Shown: piece by piece, positions 30,170 to 38,343 of the stretch | Numbering within the stretch: position 1 is the stretch's first letter | Layout: each line of letters starts with the position of its first letter | Source of the DNA: Antiquaquibacter oligotrophicus | GTDB lineage: Bacteria; Actinomycetota; Actinomycetes; Actinomycetales; Microbacteriaceae | NCBI RefSeq assembly: GCF_020535405.1 | Contig: NZ_CP085036.1 | Location: 310,001-374,000, forward strand | Length of the DNA: 64,000 nt | Direction of reading: 5' to 3' | Notes under the pieces: generated by a model | What the model was told of the DNA's origin: nothing | The model's database searches: none | What the model saw: the letters and a program-made list of their open reading frames with translations, nothing else | Program-made: the position numbers and the translations under genes

Positions 30170-31147
30170 TCAGCGTGTCGTGCCCGCGACCTTCGGAAGG
30201 GCGCCACCGGCTGCAGCGTTGCGGTCCGGACGGAAGTTGTCGAACGAGACACCGGGGATGCTGCGCACGAGATCGAGTTCGTCCTCAATCTGCGCGGCCT
30301 CCCACTCCTCCGGACCCACGAGCGGAAGCCGCACGCGAGGGCTCGAGATACGGCCGAGCCCGTGGAGGATGTACTTGGAGGCAACCGTGCCGGGAACGTG
30401 TGTCATGGTCGCGCGCACGAGCGGCTCAAGGGATTGATGCGCAGCGGTAGCAGAGCGCAGATCGCCCGCGTTGACGGCGTCCACCATCTGCCGGTACGGC
30501 GTTGGAGCGATATTGGCTGTCACACCGATGAGGCCCGTCGCACCGATCGCGAGGCTCGGCAGAACGTTTGCGTCATCGCCGCTGAAATACATCAGATCCG
30601 TCTGGTTCAGTACCCGGCTCACCTCCGAGAGGTCACCCTTCGCGTCCTTCACGGCCAGGATGTTCGGGTGCTTGGCAGCACGCAGGATGGTCTCGTAGCG
30701 AATCGGCACACCGGTGCGACCAGGGATGTCGTAGAGAATGACGGGCAGGTCCGTGGCGTCGGCGATCATGCGGAAGTGCGTGAGGATGCCAGCCTGGGTC
30801 GGCTTGTTGTAGTACGGCGTGACGATCATGTTGCCGTCCGCGCCGGCCTGCTCGCTCTTTTTGGCGAGCTCGATCGCGTGCGCCGTCTCGTTCGAGCCAC
30901 CACCCGTGATGACCTTGGCACGGTCACCGGACACGGCCTTCGCCACCTCCACGAGACGGATCTTCTCGGGGTCGGTCAGCGTCGAGGTCTCCCCCGTCGT
31001 GCCCGTAACGACGATGCCGTCCGCCCCGGCGGTGATCACGTCGTCGATGTGCTTCTCGACGTCAGCCCAGTTGACCTCACCATCGGCGTTCATGGGCGTC
31101 ACCAGGGCAACAAGAACCTGGCCAAAAGGGTTATCGAGCGTAGACAC
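30170..31147 (-). CDS. dapA: 4-hydroxy-tetrahydrodipicolinate synthase
   Basis: A 325-residue (beta-alpha)8 aldolase-type enzyme. It has VTGTTGETSTL, the Tyr/Arg site YDIPGRTGVPI and the Schiff-base lysine in LAVKDAKGDL. It condenses pyruvate with aspartate semialdehyde, the first committed step towards diaminopimelate and lysine; dapB and dapF are also in this window. GTG start; dapA-rnj is a conserved pair. The C-terminal 20 residues extend past the usual end. Confidence 0.97.
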   Translation of the reverse strand: MSTLDNPFGQVLVALVTPMNADGEVNWADVEKHIDDVITAGADGIVVTGTTGETSTLTDPEKIRLVEVAKAVSGDRAKVITGGGSNETAHAIELAKKSEQAGADGNMIVTPYYNKPTQAGILTHFRMIADATDLPVILYDIPGRTGVPIRYETILRAAKHPNILAVKDAKGDLSEVSRVLNQTDLMYFSGDDANVLPSLAIGATGLIGVTANIAPTPYRQMVDAVNAGDLRSATAAHQSLEPLVRATMTHVPGTVASKYILHGLGRISSPRVRLPLVGPEEWEAAQIEDELDLVRSIPGVSFDNFRPDRNAAAGGALPKVAGTTR

Positions 31148-31184
31148 GCACCAAGGTTATCGCGCGACGAGTCGGCCGCGATGA

Positions 31185-31937
31185 CTACGGAGCTACCCGA
31201 CCGTTCTCATTGAACGCGGCATAGGTGAGGGGCATGAGTTCGGCCCACTGCGCTTCCATCTGCTCCGCCGCCATCTCGATCTCCCGCTGGGGGAATGATG
31301 GGAAGTGGGTGCCCTCGCGCTTCGTGCGGAGGGAGAGGAAGTTCATGAGCGATCGCGCGTTCATCGTGACGTACATCGACGAATAGATCGACAGCGGCAG
31401 CACGATCCGTGCGACCTCGCGGGCGATGCCCGCGTCGAGCATCCGCTGGTAGGAGGCGTACGCCTCGGATGCCACGGCCTTCGCCTCGTCGACAGCTAAC
31501 TGTGACTGTTCGGGGCTGCCGGGAAGGAACTCGTAGGCACCGGCCTTACCTACCTGCACGAGGTTGCGATCGGGGCCCGGCACGTAGAAAACGGGGTTCA
31601 GCTCGCGGTAGCGGCCGCTTTCCTCGTTGTAGGAGGCGATGCGGTGGCGCATGAACTCACGGAAGACGAAGATCGGCGCCTGTACGTAGAAGGTCATCGA
31701 GTTGTGTTCGAACGGGGAGCCGTGACGGTCCCGCATGAGGTAGTTGATGAGCCCCTTGCTACGCGAGACGTCGGCCTCGGCATCCTGCGCCTGCTCGAGC
31801 GTCTGCTCACCTTGCGTCGACACGCGTGCCGCGAACACGACATCGGAATCCTGGGCACTCGAGCGAACAAGCTCGACTGTCACATCGGAACGGAACTGGA
31901 CCTCGGGCTTCGACTCATCAGGCACGGCCTTCACCAT
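31185..31937 (-). CDS. thyX: Flavin-dependent thymidylate synthase
   Basis: The ThyX motif RHRxxSxNExSxRY is intact (RHRIASYNEESGRY), with VELVRSSAQDSDVVFAARVST at the N-terminus and RSLMNFLSLR near the C-terminus. The enzyme makes dTMP from dUMP with methylene-THF, NADPH and FAD. Three ATG starts are possible (31970, 31955, 31937); none has a clear ribosome binding site, so the mRNA may be leaderless. I chose 31937, giving 250 residues, nearest the family length. thyX-dapA is a conserved actinobacterial neighbourhood. Confidence 0.93.
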   Translation of the reverse strand: MVKAVPDESKPEVQFRSDVTVELVRSSAQDSDVVFAARVSTQGEQTLEQAQDAEADVSRSKGLINYLMRDRHGSPFEHNSMTFYVQAPIFVFREFMRHRIASYNEESGRYRELNPVFYVPGPDRNLVQVGKAGAYEFLPGSPEQSQLAVDEAKAVASEAYASYQRMLDAGIAREVARIVLPLSIYSSMYVTMNARSLMNFLSLRTKREGTHFPSFPQREIEMAAEQMEAQWAELMPLTYAAFNENGRVAP

Positions 31938-32007
31938 AGCGAGAGATGCGCGCGTCATAAGCCGCAACACTCGGGACAGAAGGCCTCCGCGCTCCTACAT
32001 TGGCGAT

Positions 32008-32436
32008 ATGTCACCGCTCGTCGTCGCAGCAGCACTGATCGTGCTCGTCTCCGCGACCACGGCGGTGGGTCTGCTCTGGCGTCACACCCAGGGCCGAGCC
32101 GTTCGAGTGCACGACGGGAGTGTTGTCAGGGCGTCTGACCTGCCCGGCCTGCGCCGGTTGCCTCGCGGTGTCACGCTTGTGCAGTTCTCTACGGATGTGT
32201 GTGCACCGTGCCGCAGTACGCACGCGGCACTCGACCGCCTGGCTTCCGAGAATGACCGCGTGACACACATCGACGTTGACATCACAACGCGACCAGACAT
32301 CGCCAGTCGATTCCGCGTGCTGCAGACGCCGACGACTCTCGTTGTCGACGAGCGAGGGGCAATCCGTGCCCGCATCGGTGGCGCGCCCCGACTCGACGCG
32401 CTTCAAGCCGAACTCGATCGGGCACTCACCGCCTGA
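32008..32436 (+). CDS. Membrane-anchored thioredoxin-like protein
   Basis: A 142-residue protein: an N-terminal membrane helix (about residues 4-24) and a thioredoxin fold with the redox pair Cys65/Cys68 (VCAPC, in FSTDVCAPCRSTH) and the cis-Pro in LQTPTTLVV. Orientation of the thioredoxin domain, inside or outside, is not certain, though basic residues following the helix (WRHTQGR) favour the cytoplasmic side. It opens a plus-strand set with DUF4395 (21-base gap) and OsmC, which together suggest thiol redox or peroxide defence. Confidence 0.85.
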   Translation: MSPLVVAAALIVLVSATTAVGLLWRHTQGRAVRVHDGSVVRASDLPGLRRLPRGVTLVQFSTDVCAPCRSTHAALDRLASENDRVTHIDVDITTRPDIASRFRVLQTPTTLVVDERGAIRARIGGAPRLDALQAELDRALTA

Positions 32437-32457
32437 TCCCTACCCGAGGAGATAGCC

Positions 32458-32958
32458 ATGACCGCCACCGGAATCGACCCCCGCAGCCCTCGGTTTGGCG
32501 CGGGTATCACCGCCGTCCTCCTGCTGGTGGTCATAGCCCTCGCGCTAGCAACACCCCTCGGCTCAACCATCGGGGCCCGCCTCGTGGAGCCGGCCTTCAT
32601 CGTGTTCGCGGTCATCTCGGCGCTCTTCGCGTGGGGAGCGTTTGCGGGCATCCGTCGCCATCCCTACGGTGTGCTGTTTCGGCGTCTCATCCGGCCACGC
32701 CTGGCTCCGCCGACGGAGCTCGAAGACCCGACCCCACCAACGTTTGCACAGGGTGTCGGTTTCATCATCACGTTCGTTGGGCTCGCCTTGCACCTCGCGG
32801 GAGTACCGTTCGCCATCGTTGTCGCGGCCTCAGCGGCCTTCGTTGCGGCCTTCCTGAATTCGGTGTTCGGATACTGCCTGGGATGCCAGATCTATCTCGC
32901 ACTCGCACGGACGGGAATCATCGGCAAGAGGGGTGCCTCCGAGGCGTCGTCGGCCTAG
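32458..32958 (+). CDS. DUF4395 membrane protein
   Basis: A 166-residue membrane protein starting after GAGGAGATAGCC. Two membrane helices at about residues 16-34 and 44-64 and two more at about 95-138 are predicted; the family signature with the vicinal-type pair Cys140/Cys143 (GYCLGCQ) follows the last helix. DUF4395 proteins commonly accompany thioredoxin-like genes in Actinobacteria, and the CxxC suggests it passes electrons across the membrane, but no function has been established to my knowledge. Confidence 0.85.
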   Translation: MTATGIDPRSPRFGAGITAVLLLVVIALALATPLGSTIGARLVEPAFIVFAVISALFAWGAFAGIRRHPYGVLFRRLIRPRLAPPTELEDPTPPTFAQGVGFIITFVGLALHLAGVPFAIVVAASAAFVAAFLNSVFGYCLGCQIYLALARTGIIGKRGASEASSA

Positions 32959-32986
32959 TCTGGGTTCGACGAAAGGAACTTCACAG

Positions 32987-33412
32987 ATGTCAGTGACGAG
33001 CGAAGCAACGACCCTCTGGTTCGGCGACCTGATGAGCGGATCGGGGACCACGTCCCTCGATTCCTCCGACGCGGCGGAGTTCCCCGTCAGTTGGGCAGCG
33101 CGATCAACGGGTGAGGCCGGCAAGACCAACCCCGAGGAACTGCTCGGCGCCGCCCACTCCGCGTGCTTCGCCATGGCGTTCTCGCACGCTCTCGCCGGCA
33201 ACGGAACGGCACCGGAGAGTCTTCAGGTGACCGCGGCAGTGACGTTCGACCCCGCCGAGGGCATCACGGGCAGCCACCTGCTCGTGAGCGCGAAGGTTCC
33301 GGGTCTCTCCGACGAGGACTTCCAGCGGTTGGCCGAAGAGGCGAAAGCAGGATGCCCCGTGTCCCGCGCACTCGCCGGTATCCCCATCACCCTCGAAGCC
33401 AGCCTGGCCTAA
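32987..33412 (+). CDS. OsmC/Ohr-family peroxiredoxin
   Basis: A 141-residue protein with the two active cysteines of the family, Cys60 (AAHSACFAMAFSH) and Cys123 (AGCPVSRAL), and the conserved arrangement TNPEELLGAAH. The start ATG has GAAAGGA upstream. OsmC/Ohr enzymes reduce organic hydroperoxides. The wording of the motifs is closer to OsmC than Ohr. Its stop codon overlaps the next start (TAATG). Confidence 0.93.
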   Translation: MSVTSEATTLWFGDLMSGSGTTSLDSSDAAEFPVSWAARSTGEAGKTNPEELLGAAHSACFAMAFSHALAGNGTAPESLQVTAAVTFDPAEGITGSHLLVSAKVPGLSDEDFQRLAEEAKAGCPVSRALAGIPITLEASLA

Positions 33413-34323
33413 TGGCCCCTTCGGGGCGGACGGTCCTCGTCAGCGGCGCATCGGGCTTCATCGGGTCGGAACTCTGTCGCCAGCTCGAGTCTCAGGGAAA
33501 CACGGTCCTGCGCCTTGTGCGCCGAGCGCCGAGAACGCCCGGCGAGTTTGCGTGGGCGCCCGCGGATGGAGTCATCGACCAGTCGGCAGTCGAGCGTGCC
33601 GACGCCGTTGTGAACCTCTCCGGCGCCAGCACGGGTCGGCAGCCCTGGACTCACGGATACAAGGCGGAGATCCTTCGATCGCGAGTTCTGGCGACTCAGA
33701 CCATTGTCGACGCGATCCTTCGAGCTGACTCTCCTCCCACGGTGCTCGTGAACGGCTCGGCGGTGGGCTTCTACGGAGATCGAGGTGAGGAAAGTCTCAC
33801 CGAGGCATCCCCCAAGGGCTCCGGCTTCTTGAGCGATGTCGTCTCCGCGTGGGAAGAAGCGGCGAAGCCGGCGTCGGAGCGCACACGCGTGGTCCTCGCC
33901 CGCACGGGAGTTGTTGTCGGTCACGGCGGCGCCTTCACTCCGCTGTTGGCTCTGACTCGCGTCGGCCTTGGTGCGCGATTCGGCTCGGGTAAACAGTTCT
34001 GGCCGTGGATCGGCCTTCACGACGAGGCTGCGGCGATTCGGCATCTTCTCGACTCCACGATGGACGGGGCCGTGAACCTGGCCGGCCCCGTGCCTGCAAC
34101 GTCGCGCGAGATCACCGAGCAGCTCGCGAGAACGCTGGGGAGATGGCATCCCTTTGCCGTGCCCACGTTTGCGCTCTCAGCTCTCGGCGACGCCGGTCGA
34201 GACCTTCTCCTCGCGAGTCAACGCGTGGCTCCTACGCGGCTCGAGCAGGATGGCTTCGTGTTCCGAGACCGAACGCACAAGGACGCTATCGAGCGGGCCT
34301 TTGGCGCCGCTCGAGCGCGATAG
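33412..34323 (+). CDS. TIGR01777-type NAD-dependent epimerase
   Basis: A 303-residue extended SDR: the Rossmann glycine motif VLVSGASGFIGSELCRQL, AVVNLSGAS, NGSAVGFYGDRGEE in place of the usual YxxxK region, VLARTGVVVGHGGAF and a C-terminal DUF1731 domain (about 250-303, LLASQRVAPTRLEQDGFVFR). The family includes YfcH; substrates are unknown. Translationally coupled to OsmC. Its last 38 bases overlap the convergent membrane-protein gene. Confidence 0.9.
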   Translation: MAPSGRTVLVSGASGFIGSELCRQLESQGNTVLRLVRRAPRTPGEFAWAPADGVIDQSAVERADAVVNLSGASTGRQPWTHGYKAEILRSRVLATQTIVDAILRADSPPTVLVNGSAVGFYGDRGEESLTEASPKGSGFLSDVVSAWEEAAKPASERTRVVLARTGVVVGHGGAFTPLLALTRVGLGARFGSGKQFWPWIGLHDEAAAIRHLLDSTMDGAVNLAGPVPATSREITEQLARTLGRWHPFAVPTFALSALGDAGRDLLLASQRVAPTRLEQDGFVFRDRTHKDAIERAFGAARAR

Positions 34324-34738
34324 CTCGGCGCACCGACCATCTCGCGCGACGTCGATCGGCACTCGCGTCATAGGCGAGTCCCAGCCTCAACCAGTCTCGC
34401 CATGACTCCGGATTGGCTTCAACGGCGGCCTTATAGACGGGAAACTCCAGGTCCGCTGCACGAGCATCGATCCGACCGCTCGGCAACCGGGGCAGGTCGT
34501 CGACGGGAAGTCCACCCTCGTCTCCCAACCGCGCGACGAGTCGCTGTGCCCGACTGACAAAAATGACTTCGGAGATGAGCGCCCACGCACCCACGAGGGG
34601 AAGCACGATGAGCGCAGCACCCATCGCGACGGCCACGCCGTCGCCCGAGCCCAGAAGCGCTATCGCGTACTGCGTCACGACCACGAGGTAGAGCACGAGG
34701 AGCACGGCCATAACGACCGCGGAGATACGTGAGATCAC
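34286..34738 (-). CDS. Conserved two-helix membrane protein of unknown function
   Basis: A 150-residue protein with two membrane helices (about residues 5-27 and 36-58) and a soluble C-terminal part containing a helical stretch that resembles a TPR unit (AAVEANPESWRDWLRLGLAYDASAD). Its GTG start overlaps the dapB stop (GTGA), which supports it as a real gene. It is convergent with the epimerase gene and overlaps it by 38 bases. No known function. Confidence 0.75.
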   Translation of the reverse strand: MISRISAVVMAVLLVLYLVVVTQYAIALLGSGDGVAVAMGAALIVLPLVGAWALISEVIFVSRAQRLVARLGDEGGLPVDDLPRLPSGRIDARAADLEFPVYKAAVEANPESWRDWLRLGLAYDASADRRRARWSVRRAIALERRQRPAR

Positions 34739-35487
34739 GTGCGCTCGTGCGAAGGCATGCCGACATCGATGAGCTTGTCGAGGCCAACGGTGAGCCCCTT
34801 TGCTTCTCGCGCCGCGCGAAGACTGACGGAAATTCCCGTGTGGTACGAGGTGCGCGACAGGGTCTCGTGGCTGATGGTCACACGCTCTCCCTCGCCACCG
34901 AAATAGACATCCTGTCGCGCCGACACACCCTGCATACGAACGCTGTGAATCGGGATACTCGCAACCTGCTGGCCGCGTGCGCGCTGATCGACGTGCGGTG
35001 CGGCCACGGGGCCGAGGTCCTCGCGAGCGGCGCCCATCAGTTCGGCCGTACGCACGGCGGTGCCCGAAGGAGAATCGACCTTCGACGCGTGATGGGCCTC
35101 GACGATCTCGATCGAGTCAAAGAACTTTGCGGCGTGTGTCGCGAGGGACGTTGCCAGCACGGAGCCGAGGGAGAAGTTGGGGATGACGACGACACCCGAC
35201 TCCGGCTCGGCACCGAGGAGCCGACGGATGCCCGCCAGTCGCTCGCTCGACCAGCCGGACGTGCCGACGAGCACGTTGATTCCGAGTGCGACGCAGCGTT
35301 CGACGACCTGCTGTGACACGACGGGAACGGTGACGTCCACGACAAGATCTGCACCCTCGATTGCCTCGAGCGAGTCACGTGAGGTGATCTGGGCGACGAG
35401 CTCGAATTCCGGGTCCGCTTCGACGAGGGCCGAAATAAGCGTTCCCATCCGTCCCGATGATCCGACGATGGCGACACGAGTAGGCAT
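34735..35487 (-). CDS. dapB: 4-hydroxy-tetrahydrodipicolinate reductase
   Basis: A 250-residue enzyme starting MPTRVAIVGSSGRMGTL, the Rossmann site for NAD(P)H, with the catalytic motif EAHHASKVDSPSGTAV and the C-terminal GLDKLIDVG. It reduces the DapA product towards diaminopimelate. A TTG three codons earlier is also open, but the ATG places the first strand at the family position. Confidence 0.96.
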   Translation of the reverse strand: MPTRVAIVGSSGRMGTLISALVEADPEFELVAQITSRDSLEAIEGADLVVDVTVPVVSQQVVERCVALGINVLVGTSGWSSERLAGIRRLLGAEPESGVVVIPNFSLGSVLATSLATHAAKFFDSIEIVEAHHASKVDSPSGTAVRTAELMGAAREDLGPVAAPHVDQRARGQQVASIPIHSVRMQGVSARQDVYFGGEGERVTISHETLSRTSYHTGISVSLRAAREAKGLTVGLDKLIDVGMPSHERT

Positions 35488-35526
35488 GGCAGCCAATCTA
35501 TCAATCGAGCGCGGACGCCTCGCGCG

Positions 35527-36129
35527 TCAGAACGGCTGGTCGACCGGTAGGCCGGTTCGGAGCTCTGGCGGAAGGTGGCCGAGATCGTTGTGGGTCACGA
35601 GCACGGGAGGCTTGGCACTTCTGACCCGAATGATGGTCAGGCCGCAGTTGGCCTGGTTGATGCCGAGCCACCGCCACGCGGGGGCGCCGAACACCTCACG
35701 CACGAACCACGCGATCACAAAGTTGTGGGTGATGAGGAGGTCGTGTCGGTCCTCGCGCGCCGGCGCGAGGAACTCCGAAACGGCATCGGCCATCTGCGCC
35801 TGACCCGCATCGATCTCCTGAGGGGTCACTCCCCCGAAGAACGGCTCGAACGCCGGAGGCATTGAGGGCTCGGGCCCTGACGGGATGCAGTCCATCAGCA
35901 GGGCGCTCGGAACAGACTGGAGGGCGGGCATCCGCTCGGTCATGATCGCCGCCGTCTCTTCGGCGCGCTGGAGCGGAGAATGCCACGCGCGAGCAAAGGG
36001 AACACCGCCCAGCCGTTCAGCAATCGCTCGCGCCTGTCGCACGCCGCGGGGGCTGAGCGGCCCGTCGGGCAGGCCGTATTGCGCGTCCTGTTGTTCGCCG
36101 TGACGGACAAGGTAGAGATAGTGAGCCAT
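35527..36129 (-). CDS. Histidine phosphatase (phosphoglycerate mutase-like)
   Basis: A 200-residue branch 1 histidine phosphatase with the phosphohistidine motif LVRHGEQ, LSPRGVRQA, WHSPLQRAEETA and the second His in ITHNFVIAWF. The ATG has GAGGTG seven bases upstream. The real substrate is unknown; such proteins act on many phosphate esters. The ITHN in place of the usual VTHG marks a subgroup seen in Actinobacteria. It lies between an M16 protease gene and dapB. Confidence 0.9.
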   Translation of the reverse strand: MAHYLYLVRHGEQQDAQYGLPDGPLSPRGVRQARAIAERLGGVPFARAWHSPLQRAEETAAIMTERMPALQSVPSALLMDCIPSGPEPSMPPAFEPFFGGVTPQEIDAGQAQMADAVSEFLAPAREDRHDLLITHNFVIAWFVREVFGAPAWRWLGINQANCGLTIIRVRSAKPPVLVTHNDLGHLPPELRTGLPVDQPF

Positions 36130-36152
36130 GACTGGCACCTCGATGTGTTTCG

Positions 36153-37514
36153 TTACTGCGGAAGAAGGCCCGGCGTCATCGCAAGGCCAGAGAAAGAGTC
36201 GGCGCGTACGTTGCCGACGGCGGAAAGGGACGCCGGCTGGGCACGAAGGAAATGGAGGAGGTCGAGGACGTCCGCAGCGCTGACCGCGTCGAGACGTCGG
36301 AGGGACTCATCGAGGTCGATGAACTCCCCGAGCGTGAGCTCACTGCGACCGAGCCTCGACATACGCGAGTCCGAGTCCTCGAGAGCGAGCGCCGAACTAC
36401 CCGCAATCTGTCCGACGGCGCGGGAGATCTCATCGTCGCTCACACCGTCGGCGACGAGACGATCGAGTTCGGAGAGCATGAGCTCCGCGACGTCGCCAGC
36501 ACGTGCGGGCGAGCATCCAGCCGCCATACCCATCACACCCGCGTCGGAGTAGCTCGCGGCAAAGGAGTAGACGGAGTAGGCGAGACCCCGACGCTCACGG
36601 ATCTCCTGAAAGAGCCTGCTCGACATGCCGCCGCCCAGAATCGAGTTCACGACCGCGAGGGCGGTGCGGCGTTCGTCGGATGCCGCGATACCGGGGAAGC
36701 CCAGGATGAGGCTCGCTTGTTCGAGCGGACGCTCCACGACAACCAGCGGGCTCCCGATCGTGACGGGCTCTCCCCCGCCGACGCGCCGTTCCACGGGTGG
36801 TGCTTCGGCCGAGAGGTCCCATCCCGCCTGGGCAAGCGCGGCAACCGTGCGAGCGACGAGGATGTCGTGGTCGACGGCGCCGGCGGCCGTGATCACGAGA
36901 TCCTGTGGTCGGTAGTTGGCGCGGTAGTGGGCTACAACGGCATCGCGCCCAACCCCGCGGATCGACTCCGGGCTTCCGCCGATCGGCCGCGCGAGGGGAT
37001 GATCGCCCAGCACCGCTTCGAAAAACCGTTCGCTCGCGACATCCGACGGGTCGTCGTCCGCCATGGCCAACTCTTCGAGGATGACACCGCGCTCGGTCTC
37101 AAATTCGGCGGAGTCGATGAGGGACGAGGTGAACATGTCGGCGAGAACGTCGATCGCCATGGGGAGGTCGCGGTCTTGCACCTTCGCGTAGTAGCACGTG
37201 TATTCCTTGGCCGTGAGCGCGTTGTGCTCACCGCCAACCGAATCGAAGGCAATCGCGATATCGAGGGCGCTGCGGCTTGGAGTGCCCTTGAACAGCAGGT
37301 GCTCGAGGAAGTGGGTCGAGCCGTACGACCCCGGCGTCTCGTCGCGCGAGCCGACCGCAACCCAGAAGCCAACCGTGGCGCTGCGCGCGCCCGGCACACT
37401 CTCACTCAGGACGCGGACGCCGCTCGGCAGGACGGTGCGGCGAACGAGCGCATCCCCCGAGGAAATGAATCGGAGTTCGGATGTATCGAGGGGAAGAGGT
37501 ACTGCGCCAGTCAT
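36153..37514 (-). CDS. M16-family zinc metallopeptidase (PepR-like)
   Basis: A 453-residue protease. The inverted zinc motif HxxEH is at residues 68-72 (THFLEHLLFKGT), and the third ligand is Glu148 in ERGVILEELAM, 76 residues later as in the family. A second, inactive half with RRGLAYSVYSF completes the clamshell fold. The mycobacterial counterpart (pepR) directly follows pnp (gpsI); here a TetR gene and an aldo/keto reductase gene separate the two. The ATG at 37514 is used; the open frame upstream continues into the intergenic region. Confidence 0.93.
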   Translation of the reverse strand: MTGAVPLPLDTSELRFISSGDALVRRTVLPSGVRVLSESVPGARSATVGFWVAVGSRDETPGSYGSTHFLEHLLFKGTPSRSALDIAIAFDSVGGEHNALTAKEYTCYYAKVQDRDLPMAIDVLADMFTSSLIDSAEFETERGVILEELAMADDDPSDVASERFFEAVLGDHPLARPIGGSPESIRGVGRDAVVAHYRANYRPQDLVITAAGAVDHDILVARTVAALAQAGWDLSAEAPPVERRVGGGEPVTIGSPLVVVERPLEQASLILGFPGIAASDERRTALAVVNSILGGGMSSRLFQEIRERRGLAYSVYSFAASYSDAGVMGMAAGCSPARAGDVAELMLSELDRLVADGVSDDEISRAVGQIAGSSALALEDSDSRMSRLGRSELTLGEFIDLDESLRRLDAVSAADVLDLLHFLRAQPASLSAVGNVRADSFSGLAMTPGLLPQ

Positions 37515-37593
37515 CGGAGTCGAGCCTACGTCATGCCTGGGGAGGGGCGCTGGGAAGGGCCACACCGCACGAGTCCCCCACTTTGGGGACAGC

Positions 37594-37629
37594 AAGGAGG
37601 ACAAACAGACTGGTCTGTCTGTCCTCCTT
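37594..37629. promoter_or_regulatory. Palindromic operator, probably for the adjacent TetR regulator
   Basis: Two 17-base arms (37594-37610 and 37613-37629) are complementary at 16 positions around a two-base centre; the core is ACAGACTGGTCTGT. It lies 90-125 bases before the TetR gene in its 204-base divergent promoter region, and such a core is typical of TetR-family operators. A possible -10 region with GATATAC lies just downstream (about 37640). A separate small stem GTCCCC/GGGGAC precedes it. Confidence 0.75.
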
Positions 37630-37718
37630 TCGTGTACAGTGATATACGGGCACCCGAAGCCCCGCATCACCGTCACCCCCGAGGCGGTTATGCAGTCCCC
37701 CGCAAAAGGAGTCGCGCT

Positions 37719-38315
37719 GTGATGGTTGTAGAGGAAGCTCCGACCACACAGCGCGCTCCAGCGAAGGGGCGGATCCTCGAGACCGCCGACGTGCTCTTCT
37801 ACGAAGACGGAATCCGCAACGTGGGAGTCGACCGCATCATCGCAGCCTCGAGCGTCACCAAGGCGACCTTCTATAAGCACTACCGCGCCAAGGACAACCT
37901 CATCATCGAGTACATCTCGGGGCGTCACCGCTCCGAGAAGCGCGCCCTCGAAGACCTCATCTCGTCGGCCCCGACGCCCGAGGCAGCCGTTCGTGCTTTC
38001 GTCGCGTCTATTGCCGAACTCATCTCGTCGCCCGGATTCCGCGGATGCCCGTTCATCAATGCCGCCGCGGAGTTCCCGAACCCCGCACACCCCGTGCGAG
38101 TGATCGTCAGGGACCACCGCGAGTGGTACGTCGACACACTCGCCGCGCTTCTGCGCGACCTCGGGCATCCTGTGCCCGGCGACGCAGCCGATGAACTACT
38201 CCTCGCTCGAGACGGCGCCCTCTCCGGCGGCTACGCTGGCGATTCGATCGCCGCCACGGCGGCCATGAACCGAATCGTCGCGCACGTCATCGCGGATGCT
38301 CGAATCGCGGCCTAA
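37719..38315 (+). CDS. TetR-family transcriptional regulator
   Basis: A 198-residue regulator with an N-terminal helix-turn-helix at about residues 15-65 (GRILETADVLFYEDGIRNVGV, SSVTKATFYKHYRAKDNL) and an all-helical ligand domain with the cysteine-containing stretch RGCPFINAAAEF. AGGAG lies eight bases before the GTG at 37719; the ATG one codon on is an alternative. It probably represses itself through the palindrome upstream; the aldo/keto reductase gene downstream is convergent, so other targets are not evident. Confidence 0.92.
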   Translation: MMVVEEAPTTQRAPAKGRILETADVLFYEDGIRNVGVDRIIAASSVTKATFYKHYRAKDNLIIEYISGRHRSEKRALEDLISSAPTPEAAVRAFVASIAELISSPGFRGCPFINAAAEFPNPAHPVRVIVRDHREWYVDTLAALLRDLGHPVPGDAADELLLARDGALSGGYAGDSIAATAAMNRIVAHVIADARIAA

Positions 38316-38343
38316 GGCACGCTGAGATTCGTCGATATTCGTG

